Below are positions 34,945 through 43,471 of a stretch of DNA of 64,000 nt, piece by piece. The position numbers and the translations under genes were made by a program. The notes below the pieces were generated by a model, which did no database searches, was not told the origin of the DNA, and saw nothing but the letters and a program-made list of their open reading frames with translations. Origin of the DNA: Kalymmatonema hyalinum WJT4-NPBG1 (GTDB taxonomy: Bacteria; Cyanobacteriota; Cyanobacteriia; Cyanobacteriales; Nostocaceae); NCBI GenBank assembly GCA_019359075.1, contig JAHHIB010000006.1, positions 62,001 to 126,000 on the forward strand, read 5' to 3'. The stretch's first letter is position 1, and each line of letters starts with the position of its first letter.

Positions 34945-35943
34945 TCAGATAAGGTTTAGACAGCAGATTGGAGCCAAATCCGATGCAATCTGCTTCCACG
35001 TAATGCCAGTATCGTCCGAGAAAAAGATCTGACCATCACTTGTTCCGAAAGCAGCTAGATTCCCCAAAGTCGAAAGGGTTCCCGTGTTGATGTTGTCGTT
35101 AAACCACTCCGGTAGCCCTTGCTCACACTTAGAGAAAGCTCCTGGCTTGTCGAGCGGGTGTCGATAGATAGCTGCTTTGCCGCCATGTGGTCCCATAGAA
35201 GCAGTCATCAAAATGGTTTCTCCACATACTGCTACGGCTCGTGCGTAAGCAGCATGTAGGTTTTCGCGTGAAAAGCTCCAAGAATTTCCTCTATCTCTAC
35301 TCACAGCCATCCCCTGAGCCGTAGCCGCCAGCACAAGATTAGGACGACCCTTAACTGTCCGTACTTCATGGACATCTGCATGAAAGTCGATGGTGGGTTG
35401 CCATGACTCTCCCTGGTCATCGGAGCGCAAAATGCCTCCAACGTGGACATTTACGTACAGTTCACCGGATTGACCTACTGCAAGAGAACGAACATCTGGA
35501 GGACCACCCCACGGGGTATACCATTCGGAGCGTCCCGAAACCGTCTCAAAGCTATTGATGCGATTCGTGCTTCCGTCTACAATCCGGATGAGATGAGCTT
35601 GTGATGTTCCGACCAGAACCGCGCCGTTGTAAGGCAGGATGCACTTGGGCCGCAAATCATTCATTAAAGCTATTTGCTGCCACTCGCCTTCTGGGTTGCG
35701 ATGCCATACCGAGTTGCGATCAACGATGACCCACAGCCCATCGGGACTTGAGGCAAGAGCAGTGATGGAATGACCTTCAAGTTCAATATGCTGCTTGGAA
35801 TCAAGAAACAGCAAGCCATTAGATGTTCCTGCTATGACTAGAAATCTGTGTCTCGTTGGGGAGGCATTGGCAAAATTGGTTTCTGCTTGCTTGTGCTCAA
35901 TCGGCTCAACCTGTTCGACTATTTGTTGTAGAGTATCGTCCAT
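34945..35943 (-). CDS. BNR/Ycf48-like beta-propeller protein
   Basis: In this 332-residue protein, repeats of a beta-propeller are visible as BNR/Asp-box signatures: SDDQGESWQPTI (about 180), SRDRGNSWSFSRE (about 222) and SDDTGITWKQIAS (about 312), each S-x-D-x-G-x-x-W. This pattern is found in exo-alpha-sialidase-like and Ycf48-type propellers. There is no signal peptide, so it is probably cytoplasmic. The substrate is unknown; without catalytic sialidase residues it is likely a binding or assembly protein. It is convergent with the transfer block and has no operon partner. Confidence 0.82.
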   Translation of the reverse strand: MDDTLQQIVEQVEPIEHKQAETNFANASPTRHRFLVIAGTSNGLLFLDSKQHIELEGHSITALASSPDGLWVIVDRNSVWHRNPEGEWQQIALMNDLRPKCILPYNGAVLVGTSQAHLIRIVDGSTNRINSFETVSGRSEWYTPWGGPPDVRSLAVGQSGELYVNVHVGGILRSDDQGESWQPTIDFHADVHEVRTVKGRPNLVLAATAQGMAVSRDRGNSWSFSRENLHAAYARAVAVCGETILMTASMGPHGGKAAIYRHPLDKPGAFSKCEQGLPEWFNDNINTGTLSTLGNLAAFGTSDGQIFFSDDTGITWKQIASDLAPICCLNLI

Positions 35944-36355
35944 TGTTTGAACCTCCTTACTTATGGTGCTGCCACTGTGGCTGAGTCTGTTGTCACTAAT
36001 ATGGCTCAGTCCTTCAGCACCCCCTCAATCTACTGTACTGAATTCGTTCAACATAGAACTCACTCATAAGCATGAGGAAAAGTGTTCATTAATTATTGAA
36101 TTTCTTGAGGAAATAGCGATCGCTTCTGTTCAAGATTAATGGTGTTAAGGGCGGACAAACCGATACCACGTTTTTCCACCATATCGGTCATTGGGAACAG
36201 GGAAATGCTCAGTCTGCTAAGTCTATCAAGGTAAGAATTACCATCGCAGCTTCCGGCGGGCGCTCTGCGCCATCGCTTTTTACTGGAAATAAATCGAAAT
36301 TCTGCTATCTAGATTTGTAGCAACATTTACCAGAAAAATTATTGCTAGTTAAAAC
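35944..36355. other. divergent promoter region, no gene
   Basis: This interval of 412 bases separates the propeller gene (minus) from the secreted-protein gene (plus). It carries a GCGATCGC octamer (36117-36124) and a short GC-rich palindrome near 36253 (GGCGGGCGCTCTGCGCCATCGC). No coding frame is convincing. Confidence 0.5.
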
Positions 36356-36781
36356 ATGAAAACCTCGATGCTTAAACTTTCACTAATCTTGGCTGCTGTC
36401 ATATCCACGCAACTATTGGGCGCTGCGTCTGCCCAAAGTAACCCACGTTCTGGTTTTGGGACGATTAAGGTGCAAGAATTTATCTCTTCTAACCGTATTA
36501 AAGTTACTATCCCAAAAGCTGTGGCTGTACAATTGTTTAGCAACTTAGAAGAACAAGAAGGAAGAAAGTCCGAGGACATTTCAGTTGCGTATCCCACAAG
36601 AGAAACAGCTGTAATCGTACATAGCATAGTAGGTTTGGCTGATGATTCAGTAGGCGGGATACGAAATCGCATCGAATTGAGACGCAACCAAAATAAATGG
36701 GAAATTGTTTGGGTAGGTCGGCAATATAAGTGCCAATTAGGTCGAGGACATCAAGACTGGTCTAGCAGTCTTTGCTCGTAG
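36356..36781 (+). CDS. secreted hypothetical protein
   Basis: This 141-residue protein has a clear signal peptide (KLSLILAAVISTQLLGAASA, cleaved at ASA-Q near 26). The mature 115 residues are strand-rich and carry two Cys near the end (RQYKCQLGRGHQDWSSSLCS) that could pair. The terminal NKWEIVWVGRQYKCQLGRGH motif is common in small secreted cyanobacterial proteins, whose role I cannot name. It is monocistronic. Confidence 0.75.
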   Translation: MKTSMLKLSLILAAVISTQLLGAASAQSNPRSGFGTIKVQEFISSNRIKVTIPKAVAVQLFSNLEEQEGRKSEDISVAYPTRETAVIVHSIVGLADDSVGGIRNRIELRRNQNKWEIVWVGRQYKCQLGRGHQDWSSSLCS

Positions 36782-37100
36782 CTGGGTTTTTAGCCTTCGT
36801 CAAGTCTAATTTAATTGTTACTTCAGCCACCGTAGTCAAGACGATTTATGCAGTAGCATTTTATTATATAACAAGATACGTGCAATTTTCACGCTTTTGT
36901 TGCAGCGCTTCTGTGATTGGAGAAATGCCAGCGAACCGAGCTTTTATGGCCGGAGTTTACTTTTCTTAATTTTTCTACGCTGGACTCACATATCAATGCG
37001 ATCGCTCGTCTGCAAGGAAGTCCACAGGGCATCGGTGCGCGTGACGGCACTGATGCTGTTTGTTCAGTCTGTCCTCGCGCCTAACGGGACTTAAACATTT
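36782..37100. other. no gene recognised
   Basis: This stretch of 319 bases after the secreted-protein gene carries a GCGATCGC octamer near 36999. Short frames in it have no protein character. I see no terminator or repeat family. Confidence 0.45.
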
Positions 37101-37493
37101 TTGAGGGAGAAACAAGCCTCAAAACCATACAGGGTAAGGGAAATACACCAAATGCTAAAAAATGGCTCAAACCCAGATATATCAAAAAACAAGCGAATAC
37201 CATTTAAGCGTATGAAGAAAGTTTGGAGCAATCAATCCCATGATCGGGATTGCGTTTATCAGTTTGTTCCACCTGATGATGCTCGTGATGTGATTTTCGG
37301 GCAGTGATTAAATCGGGATGAAGCGTCAAACCGTGAGTCGGTGTCAGTCACTAATAATATAGATATAACTATAACTACAGAAGTAATTGACACATCATTA
37401 CAGTTAGTCACCCAAGTGTTAGACATTGCAATCGGCACTCAAAACGCGAATTCTGATTCGGTGTCATTCACTAATCATGCTAAACCAGAGTAA
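37101..37493 (+). pseudogene. ORF interrupted by one in-frame TGA, upstream of the pRiA4b ORF-3 gene
   Basis: One reading frame runs from 37101 to a TAA at 37491-37493, broken only by a TGA at 37305-37307. Before the TGA it reads KPYRVREIHQMLKNGSNPDI and later YQFVPPDDARDVIFGQ. After it, LNRDEASNRESVSVTNNIDI continues to NANSDSVSFTNHAKPE. Its final stop overlaps the ATG of the next gene by one base (TAATG), which suggests the pair was once translationally coupled. The start is uncertain (TTG 37101 or ATG 37152). The simplest reading is a nonsense-mutated gene of about 130 codons. The family is not recognised. Confidence 0.5.
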
Positions 37494-38545
37494 TGAGTAT
37501 GGCTAAAACTAACAAATCAGAAAATGTTCCCAACGCGATGCAAGAAAAGTTCAATGGCATTGTGGCGATAACGGATGATTTTGCCAAACAACATTTGAAC
37601 GATGAATATGCCCAGTTGCTCCGCTTTGCGGTAGCAGCTCTATGTCGCAAAAGACCATCTCCACTGGCAAAGGGTAGGGAGAAAACTTGGGCTTGTGGGA
37701 TTACTCATGCTATCGGCATGGTCAATTTTCTCTTTGACCCTTCACAAAATCCTCACATTAGTGCTAAGGAAATCTACCAGTGGTTTGGTGTAAGTCCTAG
37801 CACCGGGCAGTCGAAATCAAAACAGGTACGAGATACCCTGAATATGCATCAGATGGACCCTGATTGGTGTCTGCCCAGCAAGTTAGACAACAACCCCATG
37901 GCTTGGATGATTTCTGTTGATGGATTTATCTTGGATGCAAGGTCTGTACCCCGAGAAATTCAGGAAGTAGCATATACACAGGGCTTAATTCCTTATATTC
38001 CGGGTCATGGTGAATCAGAGGATATTGATGACAAGCAAGCATCACCCCATCATGAAAAAGCGGTTAATCCTTCTGCAAATGCAGTATATGTGCTGGATGT
38101 CTTTTTAATTGACGGTTCAATGACCGAGGAATTTATTGCAGAGAATTCAGTGGTGTCTCGAACCATTGAGATTAAAGGTAGCAATACTTTGGAGGAGCTC
38201 CATAAAATCATCTTTAAGGCATTCGACCGCCAAGAAGAGCATATGTACGAATTTCAAGTGGGAGGAAGTGGCCCGCAAGATCCAAATGCAAGACGGTACT
38301 GCTTGAAACAAGCATTTTCAAGTTCCGGTTTGATACAAGCGCCTACAGGGGATGTGTCTAGTACTTCAATTGCTTCCCTAGGCTTATCTGTTGATGAGGC
38401 TTTTGGTTACTGGTTCGACTTTGGTGATGATTGGTGGCACCAGATTAATGTCACAAAAATCATAGATAAGGCTCAATCGGGCAAGTATCCCAGAATCACT
38501 AAGCGCTTTGGAGCTAGCCCTCCTCAATACGCGGATTTTGAGTAG
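37493..38545 (+). CDS. DUF6398 / plasmid pRiA4b ORF-3 family protein
   Basis: This 350-residue two-domain protein has residues 10-165 matching DUF6398: FNGIVAITDDFAKQHLNDEY, LCRKRPSPLAKGREKTWACG, NFLFDPSQNPHISAKEIYQW and NPMAWMISVDGFILDARSVP. Residues 190-345 match the pRiA4b ORF-3 domain, with TLEELHKIIFKAFDRQEEHM, MYEFQVGG, SLGLSVDEAFGYWFDFGDDW and GKYPRITKRFGASPPQY. The pRiA4b ORF-3 domain is named from an Agrobacterium plasmid and is widespread next to mobile elements, but its biochemical role is unknown. Its start codon overlaps the stop of the interrupted frame upstream. It ends at a truncated NUDIX-like remnant on the opposite strand. Confidence 0.88.
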   Translation: MSMAKTNKSENVPNAMQEKFNGIVAITDDFAKQHLNDEYAQLLRFAVAALCRKRPSPLAKGREKTWACGITHAIGMVNFLFDPSQNPHISAKEIYQWFGVSPSTGQSKSKQVRDTLNMHQMDPDWCLPSKLDNNPMAWMISVDGFILDARSVPREIQEVAYTQGLIPYIPGHGESEDIDDKQASPHHEKAVNPSANAVYVLDVFLIDGSMTEEFIAENSVVSRTIEIKGSNTLEELHKIIFKAFDRQEEHMYEFQVGGSGPQDPNARRYCLKQAFSSSGLIQAPTGDVSSTSIASLGLSVDEAFGYWFDFGDDWWHQINVTKIIDKAQSGKYPRITKRFGASPPQYADFE

Positions 38546-38705
38546 GAGAACCATAAAAGATCTGCACAAGTTTGAGTAAGTCACTTTTTGCAGGTTCACC
38601 CTTATGCAACCATTCTCTTAAATCATGAGGGTATAACCAAAAGCTCTCAATAAAATCATTTTTGTTGTAAATTGGGCTGTCATCTAACTGAATGCGCGTA
38701 AACCT
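38514..38705 (-). pseudogene. NUDIX-hydrolase-like C-terminal fragment
   Basis: A minus-strand frame without a start reads FTRIQLDDSPIYNKNDFIES, then FWLYPHDLREWLHKGEPAKS and DLLKLVQIFYG before a stop inside the 3' end of the opposite gene. The pattern of a Trp-Leu-x-Pro-x-(D/E)-Leu segment followed by G-(E/D)-x-A-K-S-D-L-x-K is typical of the C-terminal part of many NUDIX hydrolases. The N-terminal part, including the Nudix box, is missing, as a stop codon lies directly upstream. The call depends on a remembered family pattern. Confidence 0.4.
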
Positions 38706-38784
38706 TTACAGGCAATAAGCTAGGGGAGGCTTGCGCCGAAGTAATCGCCTGTTACTGAATCGGTGTTCTAGGGGTTGGAGTGGC

Positions 38785-39435
38785 TCATGAAGCAGAGCGA
38801 AGGCAACGTCGGCGCAACATAAAACCAGCTCCAATTAAGCCAATACCAACTAGCGTCCCTAGTCCGGTTTCCGGTTCTGGAACAACCTTAATAGTGCCAG
38901 CCACTAAAGCCTGTCCTCTTATGGGATCGTTTGGATTTGGACTGATTGTGTCGTTCTCAAAAAAGTCTAGTGTGCCAGTAGCACCTCTGAATATACCCTC
39001 ACCGCCAGTGATAATCAAAGAACCAGAGCCAGACCCTGTGAGGTTTACAAAGTCAATTAAAGCCGTGGCACTAGCGGTTCCAGACACCTTGTTAGCACCG
39101 CTACCACTGAATTCAATAAAGCCTTCTGGGAAGCCCTCTAAGCCGATTGCTGTTGGATCGGTGTTAAAGGTGAACAAGCCAGTAGAGAAGTCAGTTAGGG
39201 CGTAAACTAAACCGTTATATTCGGTGAGTCCATATGGTGCATCAGTACTTACAGCCCGTTCAATTGCCCGTGAAAACTTCTCGTTAATCGGCTCAACAGC
39301 GATTGTTACGTCGTAATTACCACTAAATGGGAAGAGAGTCTGTGCGATCGCCTTCTCGTTCCCCGATCCAAAACTCAGTAAAGTCAAAGCTGCAGGAACA
39401 AGCCATGCAGCGTAAGAGCGAAGTACCGTTAGCAT
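38785..39435 (-). CDS. PEP-CTERM sorted secreted protein
   Basis: This 216-residue protein has an N-terminal export signal (LRSYAAWLVPAALTLLSFGS, likely cleaved near AIAQ) and a C-terminal PEP-CTERM tail: VPEPETGLGTLVGIGLIGAG followed by MLRRR. This is the exosortase sorting signal for surface or matrix proteins. The mature part is Gly/Ser/Thr-rich and strand-forming (GSGANKVSGTASATALIDF, SGSGSLIITGGEGIFRGATG), with no catalytic motif. It was possibly an extracellular matrix protein; no exosortase gene is in the window. Confidence 0.88.
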   Translation of the reverse strand: MLTVLRSYAAWLVPAALTLLSFGSGNEKAIAQTLFPFSGNYDVTIAVEPINEKFSRAIERAVSTDAPYGLTEYNGLVYALTDFSTGLFTFNTDPTAIGLEGFPEGFIEFSGSGANKVSGTASATALIDFVNLTGSGSGSLIITGGEGIFRGATGTLDFFENDTISPNPNDPIRGQALVAGTIKVVPEPETGLGTLVGIGLIGAGFMLRRRCLRSAS

Positions 39436-39931
39436 TGTTTCATATTACCTATCTTCAAGGAAAGTTTTATGTAAAAAATATTACTTTTTGCTTGCCGAAA
39501 ACAGTATACAGCACATTAAATTGCGACGGCAATGAAAAAATTGTCGCTCCGCTTGATGTATTTTTAGAGACCATTTAATCTTTTAATGCGGCGATTCTTA
39601 AGACATTACTGTCGTCAGTCATAGCACCACAAATAGTATTAAACCTTTATAGTATTATGTGTTTAAGCATTTAACAGCTAATAAGATTATGAGTTTAAAT
39701 GTTTAACTGTTGCTTCAAATCTTCTACGTTCTGGACTTGGCTCCAGTCGATGTCTGCAAAAGTTGGCATGACACGAAATTGAAATGGAAAGCTTAATCCC
39801 ATCTTTGTCAACCGTATATTCGCAGTATATCGTGTAGCACTGATTTTTCAAGAATGGCTAAAAGGTAGCTATAATCAAGGCTTTCAGACCCGGAATGCAT
39901 TATTTAACAAACATCTCGGCTCAATGCCTTT
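39436..39931. other. AT-rich intergenic stretch with one possible tiny ORF
   Basis: There is no full gene here. On the minus strand a frame at 39695-39802 starts MGLSFPFQFRVMPTFADIDW and continues SQVQNVEDLKQQLNI to a stop. It reads like protein, but an upstream stop cuts it short, so it may be a remnant. Two similar 20-base motifs (TGTTTAAGCATTTAACAG at 39659 and GAGTTTAAATGTTTAACTG at 39691) lie beside it. Confidence 0.35.
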
Positions 39932-40735
39932 ATGACTACTAGTCACGGTTTAATTTTACATCTTTTTCTGAAACAACAACATGGTTCAGTCATGAGAGAG
40001 GTTGAGGAACTAAACTTAAAAGTCGGTTATGGAATAGAAGGGGATATTAATGCTAACCCCATCAGTCCTAGGCAAATTTTAGTTGTGAGGTATGAAGATA
40101 TTGTAGACTTCGCAATTCCACCAGGGGAATTACGAGAAAATATTGTCATAGCGGGGATAAAACCTGAAAATTTTACTCCTGGTTCTCTTATAACTTTTGA
40201 GAGCGGTGCTGCTATTCGTTTAACTTTTTATTGTGAACCATGTAAGCGCATAGCTCATTTGGTTGATTCATTGAATAGTCTTCGACATCAAAGAGGTATT
40301 TTAGGTGTCACTATCAATTCCGGTAGAATTCATGTCGGGAATAAGATTCAGGTTCACACTAACAAATTTCCAGCATTATCTGAAAAACCTTATGAACGCT
40401 TTCTCGATTTTATAGTCAAAGTGCCATCAGGAAAAGTCGTCAATTACAAACAGATCATTCAAGCTATTGGAGTAGATAACAGCTATATTAGGGCTATTCC
40501 TATATATCTGAAAAAAACATCTGCTGATGATTATCCAATTCACAGAGTCTTAGATTCTCAAGGCTATTTAATAAAATATGTTCCGGAGCAAAAGAAAAAG
40601 CTAGAATCTGAAAGTATTGAGGTTTTAGATAAGCTAGATTCATTAAGTAACCGTAATAGATATTTTGTTGATATCAATAAATATTTATATAAAAACATAA
40701 TATTTTATTTTCATGAAAATGCAAACTCATATTAA
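39932..40735 (+). CDS. MOSC domain fused to alkyltransferase-like (MGMT-type) domain
   Basis: This 267-residue protein has residues 1-150 forming a MOSC domain: NPISPRQILVVRYEDIVDFA, the invariant Cys in LTFYCEPCKRIAHL (about 94-107) and RGILGVTINSGRIHVGNKI. MOSC proteins bind molybdenum or sulfur groups and can detoxify N-hydroxylated compounds. Residues 160-230 form a DNA-binding O6-alkylguanine-DNA alkyltransferase-like domain: FIVKVPSGKVVNYKQIIQAI, then YPIHRVLDSQGYLIKYV. The active-site PCHR motif is PIHR here, so the Cys nucleophile is lost, as in alkyltransferase-like (ATL) proteins that bind but do not repair DNA. The basic tail is unique. Fusion of these two domains is uncommon. Confidence 0.8.
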   Translation: MTTSHGLILHLFLKQQHGSVMREVEELNLKVGYGIEGDINANPISPRQILVVRYEDIVDFAIPPGELRENIVIAGIKPENFTPGSLITFESGAAIRLTFYCEPCKRIAHLVDSLNSLRHQRGILGVTINSGRIHVGNKIQVHTNKFPALSEKPYERFLDFIVKVPSGKVVNYKQIIQAIGVDNSYIRAIPIYLKKTSADDYPIHRVLDSQGYLIKYVPEQKKKLESESIEVLDKLDSLSNRNRYFVDINKYLYKNIIFYFHENANSY

Positions 40736-40778
40736 AATCATTAATGTTAATTGAGTCAAGAAAGACTAAGCATATCTT

Positions 40779-41729
40779 TCAGGAAGATAAATACTGTCCA
40801 ATCTCTGGTTGTTGACGACGCAGAACAGCTATTGCTTGCTGCTGGATTTGACGAACTCGCTCTCGACTGACATTTAGCTTCTCTCCTATCTGGGTCAAAC
40901 TTAGTTCTTGATTGTCTAACAGTCCAAAGCGCAAAATTAAGACCTCACGCTGCATTGGTTTGAGTGATGCTAACAAATTATCCAAGTCCTGGCGCAGCAG
41001 TTGTTGAGTTATCTGTTCATTGGGTGAGATGCCTTCATCGCTGAGAAGTTCACTCAATTGTGTGTCTTGGTTATCCCCCACTTTCATATCTAAAGAAACT
41101 GTTCCACGAGCAACACTCAGATATTCTCGAATTTGGCTTGGTTTTAAGTCTAATTTCTCAGCAATTTCTATGACTGTGGCACGCCGACCGAGTGTTTGAG
41201 ATAATTCTCGCTGTACCTTCTTTATTTGATTAAGTTTTTCGGTAATATGAATCGGTAGCCTGACTGTGCGTGATTTCTCGGCAATCGCCCTTGTGATTGC
41301 TTGGCTAATCCACCAGTAGGCATAGGTTGATAATTTATAACCTCGGTTGGGATCAAACTTTTCTATACCTCGTTGTAAACCGATTGCTCCTTCTTGAACC
41401 AAATCTAAGAACTCTAGATTCCGACGCTGGTATTTTTTAGCTATCGAAACGACCAGTCGTAGGTTGGCTGTGATCATCTTTTGCTTGGCGACTTTCCCTT
41501 GCTGAAGTATTTGAGTGACTTCAGCTTCGCTTTGATTGACAAAATTAGCTAATTCTGCCAGGGTTGGTTGGCGATTCAATTGTTGAGTCAGGTGCTGTTT
41601 GTGCTGCTCAATGGCAATCATTTGCTGTACAAGCCTGCCATAAGCAATTTCTTGGTCTGCTGTTAACAAGGGAAACTGACCAATTTCTTGTAAATAAACG
41701 CGAACCATGTCAGAACTCAGGCTGGACAT
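40779..41729 (-). CDS. group 2 RpoD-like sigma factor
   Basis: This 316-residue cyanobacterial-type sigma-70 has region 1.2 as MVRVYLQEIGQFPLLTADQE (about 8-27), region 2 (about 85-155) with FLDLVQEGAIGLQRGIEKFD and the -10 recognition helix KLSTYAYWWISQAITRAI, region 3 (about 165-225) and region 4 with the helix-turn-helix LSLTQIGEKLNVSRERVRQI (about 275-300). The length and absence of a long acidic region 1.1 identify a non-essential group 2 factor, used under stress, nutrient change or circadian control in cyanobacteria. It stands alone between the MOSC fusion and the DUF3122 gene. Confidence 0.93.
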   Translation of the reverse strand: MSSLSSDMVRVYLQEIGQFPLLTADQEIAYGRLVQQMIAIEQHKQHLTQQLNRQPTLAELANFVNQSEAEVTQILQQGKVAKQKMITANLRLVVSIAKKYQRRNLEFLDLVQEGAIGLQRGIEKFDPNRGYKLSTYAYWWISQAITRAIAEKSRTVRLPIHITEKLNQIKKVQRELSQTLGRRATVIEIAEKLDLKPSQIREYLSVARGTVSLDMKVGDNQDTQLSELLSDEGISPNEQITQQLLRQDLDNLLASLKPMQREVLILRFGLLDNQELSLTQIGEKLNVSRERVRQIQQQAIAVLRRQQPEIGQYLSS

Positions 41730-41905
41730 ACAACGCCGGATACTTCTCCATAATTAGACGAGTTTAAAATTATAAATCAAATTGCTCAAGAATTTTCTAA
41801 CTTTCTATTTTAGAAAATAAGATATTTTATGATTATTCGCCAAACTTTTAAGATGAAGCGAGTTCTCTTAATCTTAAACGCTACCGTAGCTTCTCGTTTT
41901 GTTGA

Positions 41906-42427
41906 TTAATCAATCTGTGTTACTAGCCATTGCCACTCGGTTACTACGGTGTTGGGTACGTTAAGAACTAGTGGCTTTTCAGCAGCAATTGGCACATAAA
42001 GTTTGAGTCCATTAGTTGTTGGCAATTTAGCTAAGACATTAGTTAAGTTATATTCACCCACATTAAGAGCAGGTGCAGTGACAGCATATACATCTGATGC
42101 ACTTAGCAATTTTCCTTCTGTTGTCTTGATTTCTAAGGCTTGGGGGTGAGCAATTTCAAATACACCAGGAAAACCAACCAAACGCAACCTTAAATCCGGT
42201 GTTACACTTTGATAATTTTGTTTGAAGAGTAATACTTGCCAAGAGTATCCTTTTTTATCTAGGATAGATACTTGCGAGTGATAACGCAAAACGCCAGGGG
42301 AATCGTGATGTTGCCGCAGCAGCGCCTGTGCTGACTCTACACTCCATCCCTCAAAAGTCAACGCTAGAACAATAACCAAGGCGCAATGCCATAAATATTG
42401 CCAAAATTTTCGCTTCAGGTGACACAT
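41906..42427 (-). CDS. DUF3122 secreted protein
   Basis: From the ATG at 42427 this is 173 residues starting MCHLKRKFWQYLWHCALVIV with a signal peptide ending about AQA (residue 36). The mature part is DUF3122: LRQHHDSPGVLRYHSQVSIL, YSWQVLLFKQNYQSVTPDLR and PLVLNVPNTVVTEWQWLVTQ are the characteristic blocks. A longer frame begins at 42529, but its first 34 codons read repeat-like DNA. DUF3122 proteins are cyanobacteria-specific, export-directed and of unknown function. No operon partner is present. Confidence 0.82.
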   Translation of the reverse strand: MCHLKRKFWQYLWHCALVIVLALTFEGWSVESAQALLRQHHDSPGVLRYHSQVSILDKKGYSWQVLLFKQNYQSVTPDLRLRLVGFPGVFEIAHPQALEIKTTEGKLLSASDVYAVTAPALNVGEYNLTNVLAKLPTTNGLKLYVPIAAEKPLVLNVPNTVVTEWQWLVTQID

Positions 42428-43047
42428 ACACTCAATATTTATTTGACTGGGTGATAAAGTCCATCTTTTTGAGAAAAAATTTTGGATGATGGCGATCGCT
42501 GCGAAGGCGGGCACTTCGTGCCATCGCACCCTGGGACAACAACCATAAGTTGTCCAAAATGGTCACTTTATGCTTGTTATTATTTAAACTCTGACGAGAG
42601 CCGCCCTTTAAAGCCTATCTTTGCCGCAGTGGTAGAGGTCAGCGATCGCACCTCAAAGCCCCCATTTCTGCTACTCAATCTCTATGGTGGGCTACACTAC
42701 AGTAAACCTTCCGTCTGGAGAGTCGGTCAACTAGAAGTTTTTGACTGTCATAGGCAAAATATGTAATTTGTAGGGGTTCTCACATTCGGAGAACAATTTA
42801 TACCGCTCAGAACTGCTGGTGCCGTAGGCAATCGCTCAAGATTTTTTGTCCCAATGCCACAGCCCTTCATTAAATGTCGATGAGAGTTAACTCTGTTTTC
42901 TTGACCGACTCAGACACGAACTATCCCCGCAGGTTCGGTTATTACGAATATAACTTTCAGGATAACCAAATAAACATAGCTATCCCGCAGCCTATCAGTT
43001 ACAAAATATTGACAGAATTGATAAAAACGGAAGAACAGTCGGCTTCG
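42428..43047. other. repeat-rich intergenic stretch
   Basis: This holds no gene I can support. It has a GCGATCGC-containing palindrome (42493-42530, GATGGCGATCGCTGC ... GGGCACTTCGTGCCATCGC), an imperfect hairpin over GTTGTCC, and a GTGCCGTAGGC copy at 42821. A frame of about 60 codons (42874-43062) has weak protein character only. Confidence 0.5.
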
Positions 43048-43470
43048 GCTGCCATTAGTTGAAGTATTGAGTCAAAAAGGGGGCTACTCTTGGAAGCGCA
43101 TCCGCTATCGCCCTGCTCTGACTCGCTCGCTTGCTTGGGTAGCCGATTCGTGCAAAAAAGATTGGGAAACGCTCAAGCTTGGGGCACAGCAAGGACTGAT
43201 CCGGCGCTCAGTATTTAGATGAGTCTGGTTGTACCTGTGTGCGTTCTGCAGAATACAGTTATGCTCTCAGAGGGGTGCAAAAATCCATTCGTCAACGCCC
43301 TCGACGGGGCAGACGCATTAATATCTTGGGGGTTTCGGAACCAGGAGTGCAATTTGACGGGAGCTTTAATGGTGGGAATGCTTAAAGCCCCAACCTACGT
43401 GGAACTGATGGATTGACAGGCTCATATTGCCCAACAGCATCTTGATACTACTGGACAAATAACGGTGATG
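43048..43470 (+). pseudogene. IS630-type transposase remnant
   Basis: Plus-strand text in at least three frames reconstructs the middle of an IS630-family transposase: LTRSLAWVADSCKKDWETLK, then YLDESGCTCVRSAEYSYALR with the first catalytic Asp (DES), then RQRPRRGRRINILGVSEPG, then KAPTYVELMD ... QQHLDTTGQITVM. Frame breaks follow the first, second and third segments and both ends are missing. It abuts the 3' end of the MFS exporter gene, marking the left edge of the biosynthetic cluster. Confidence 0.78.
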
Positions 43471-43471
43471 T

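Noticed and set aside
34778-35032. 84-codon plus-strand frame
   Set aside because: It overlaps the 3' end of the well-supported beta-propeller gene and has no family character.
42428-42529. N-terminal extension of the DUF3122 protein (34 codons)
   Set aside because: It is read from palindromic repeat DNA and would hide the signal peptide that starts at the internal Met.
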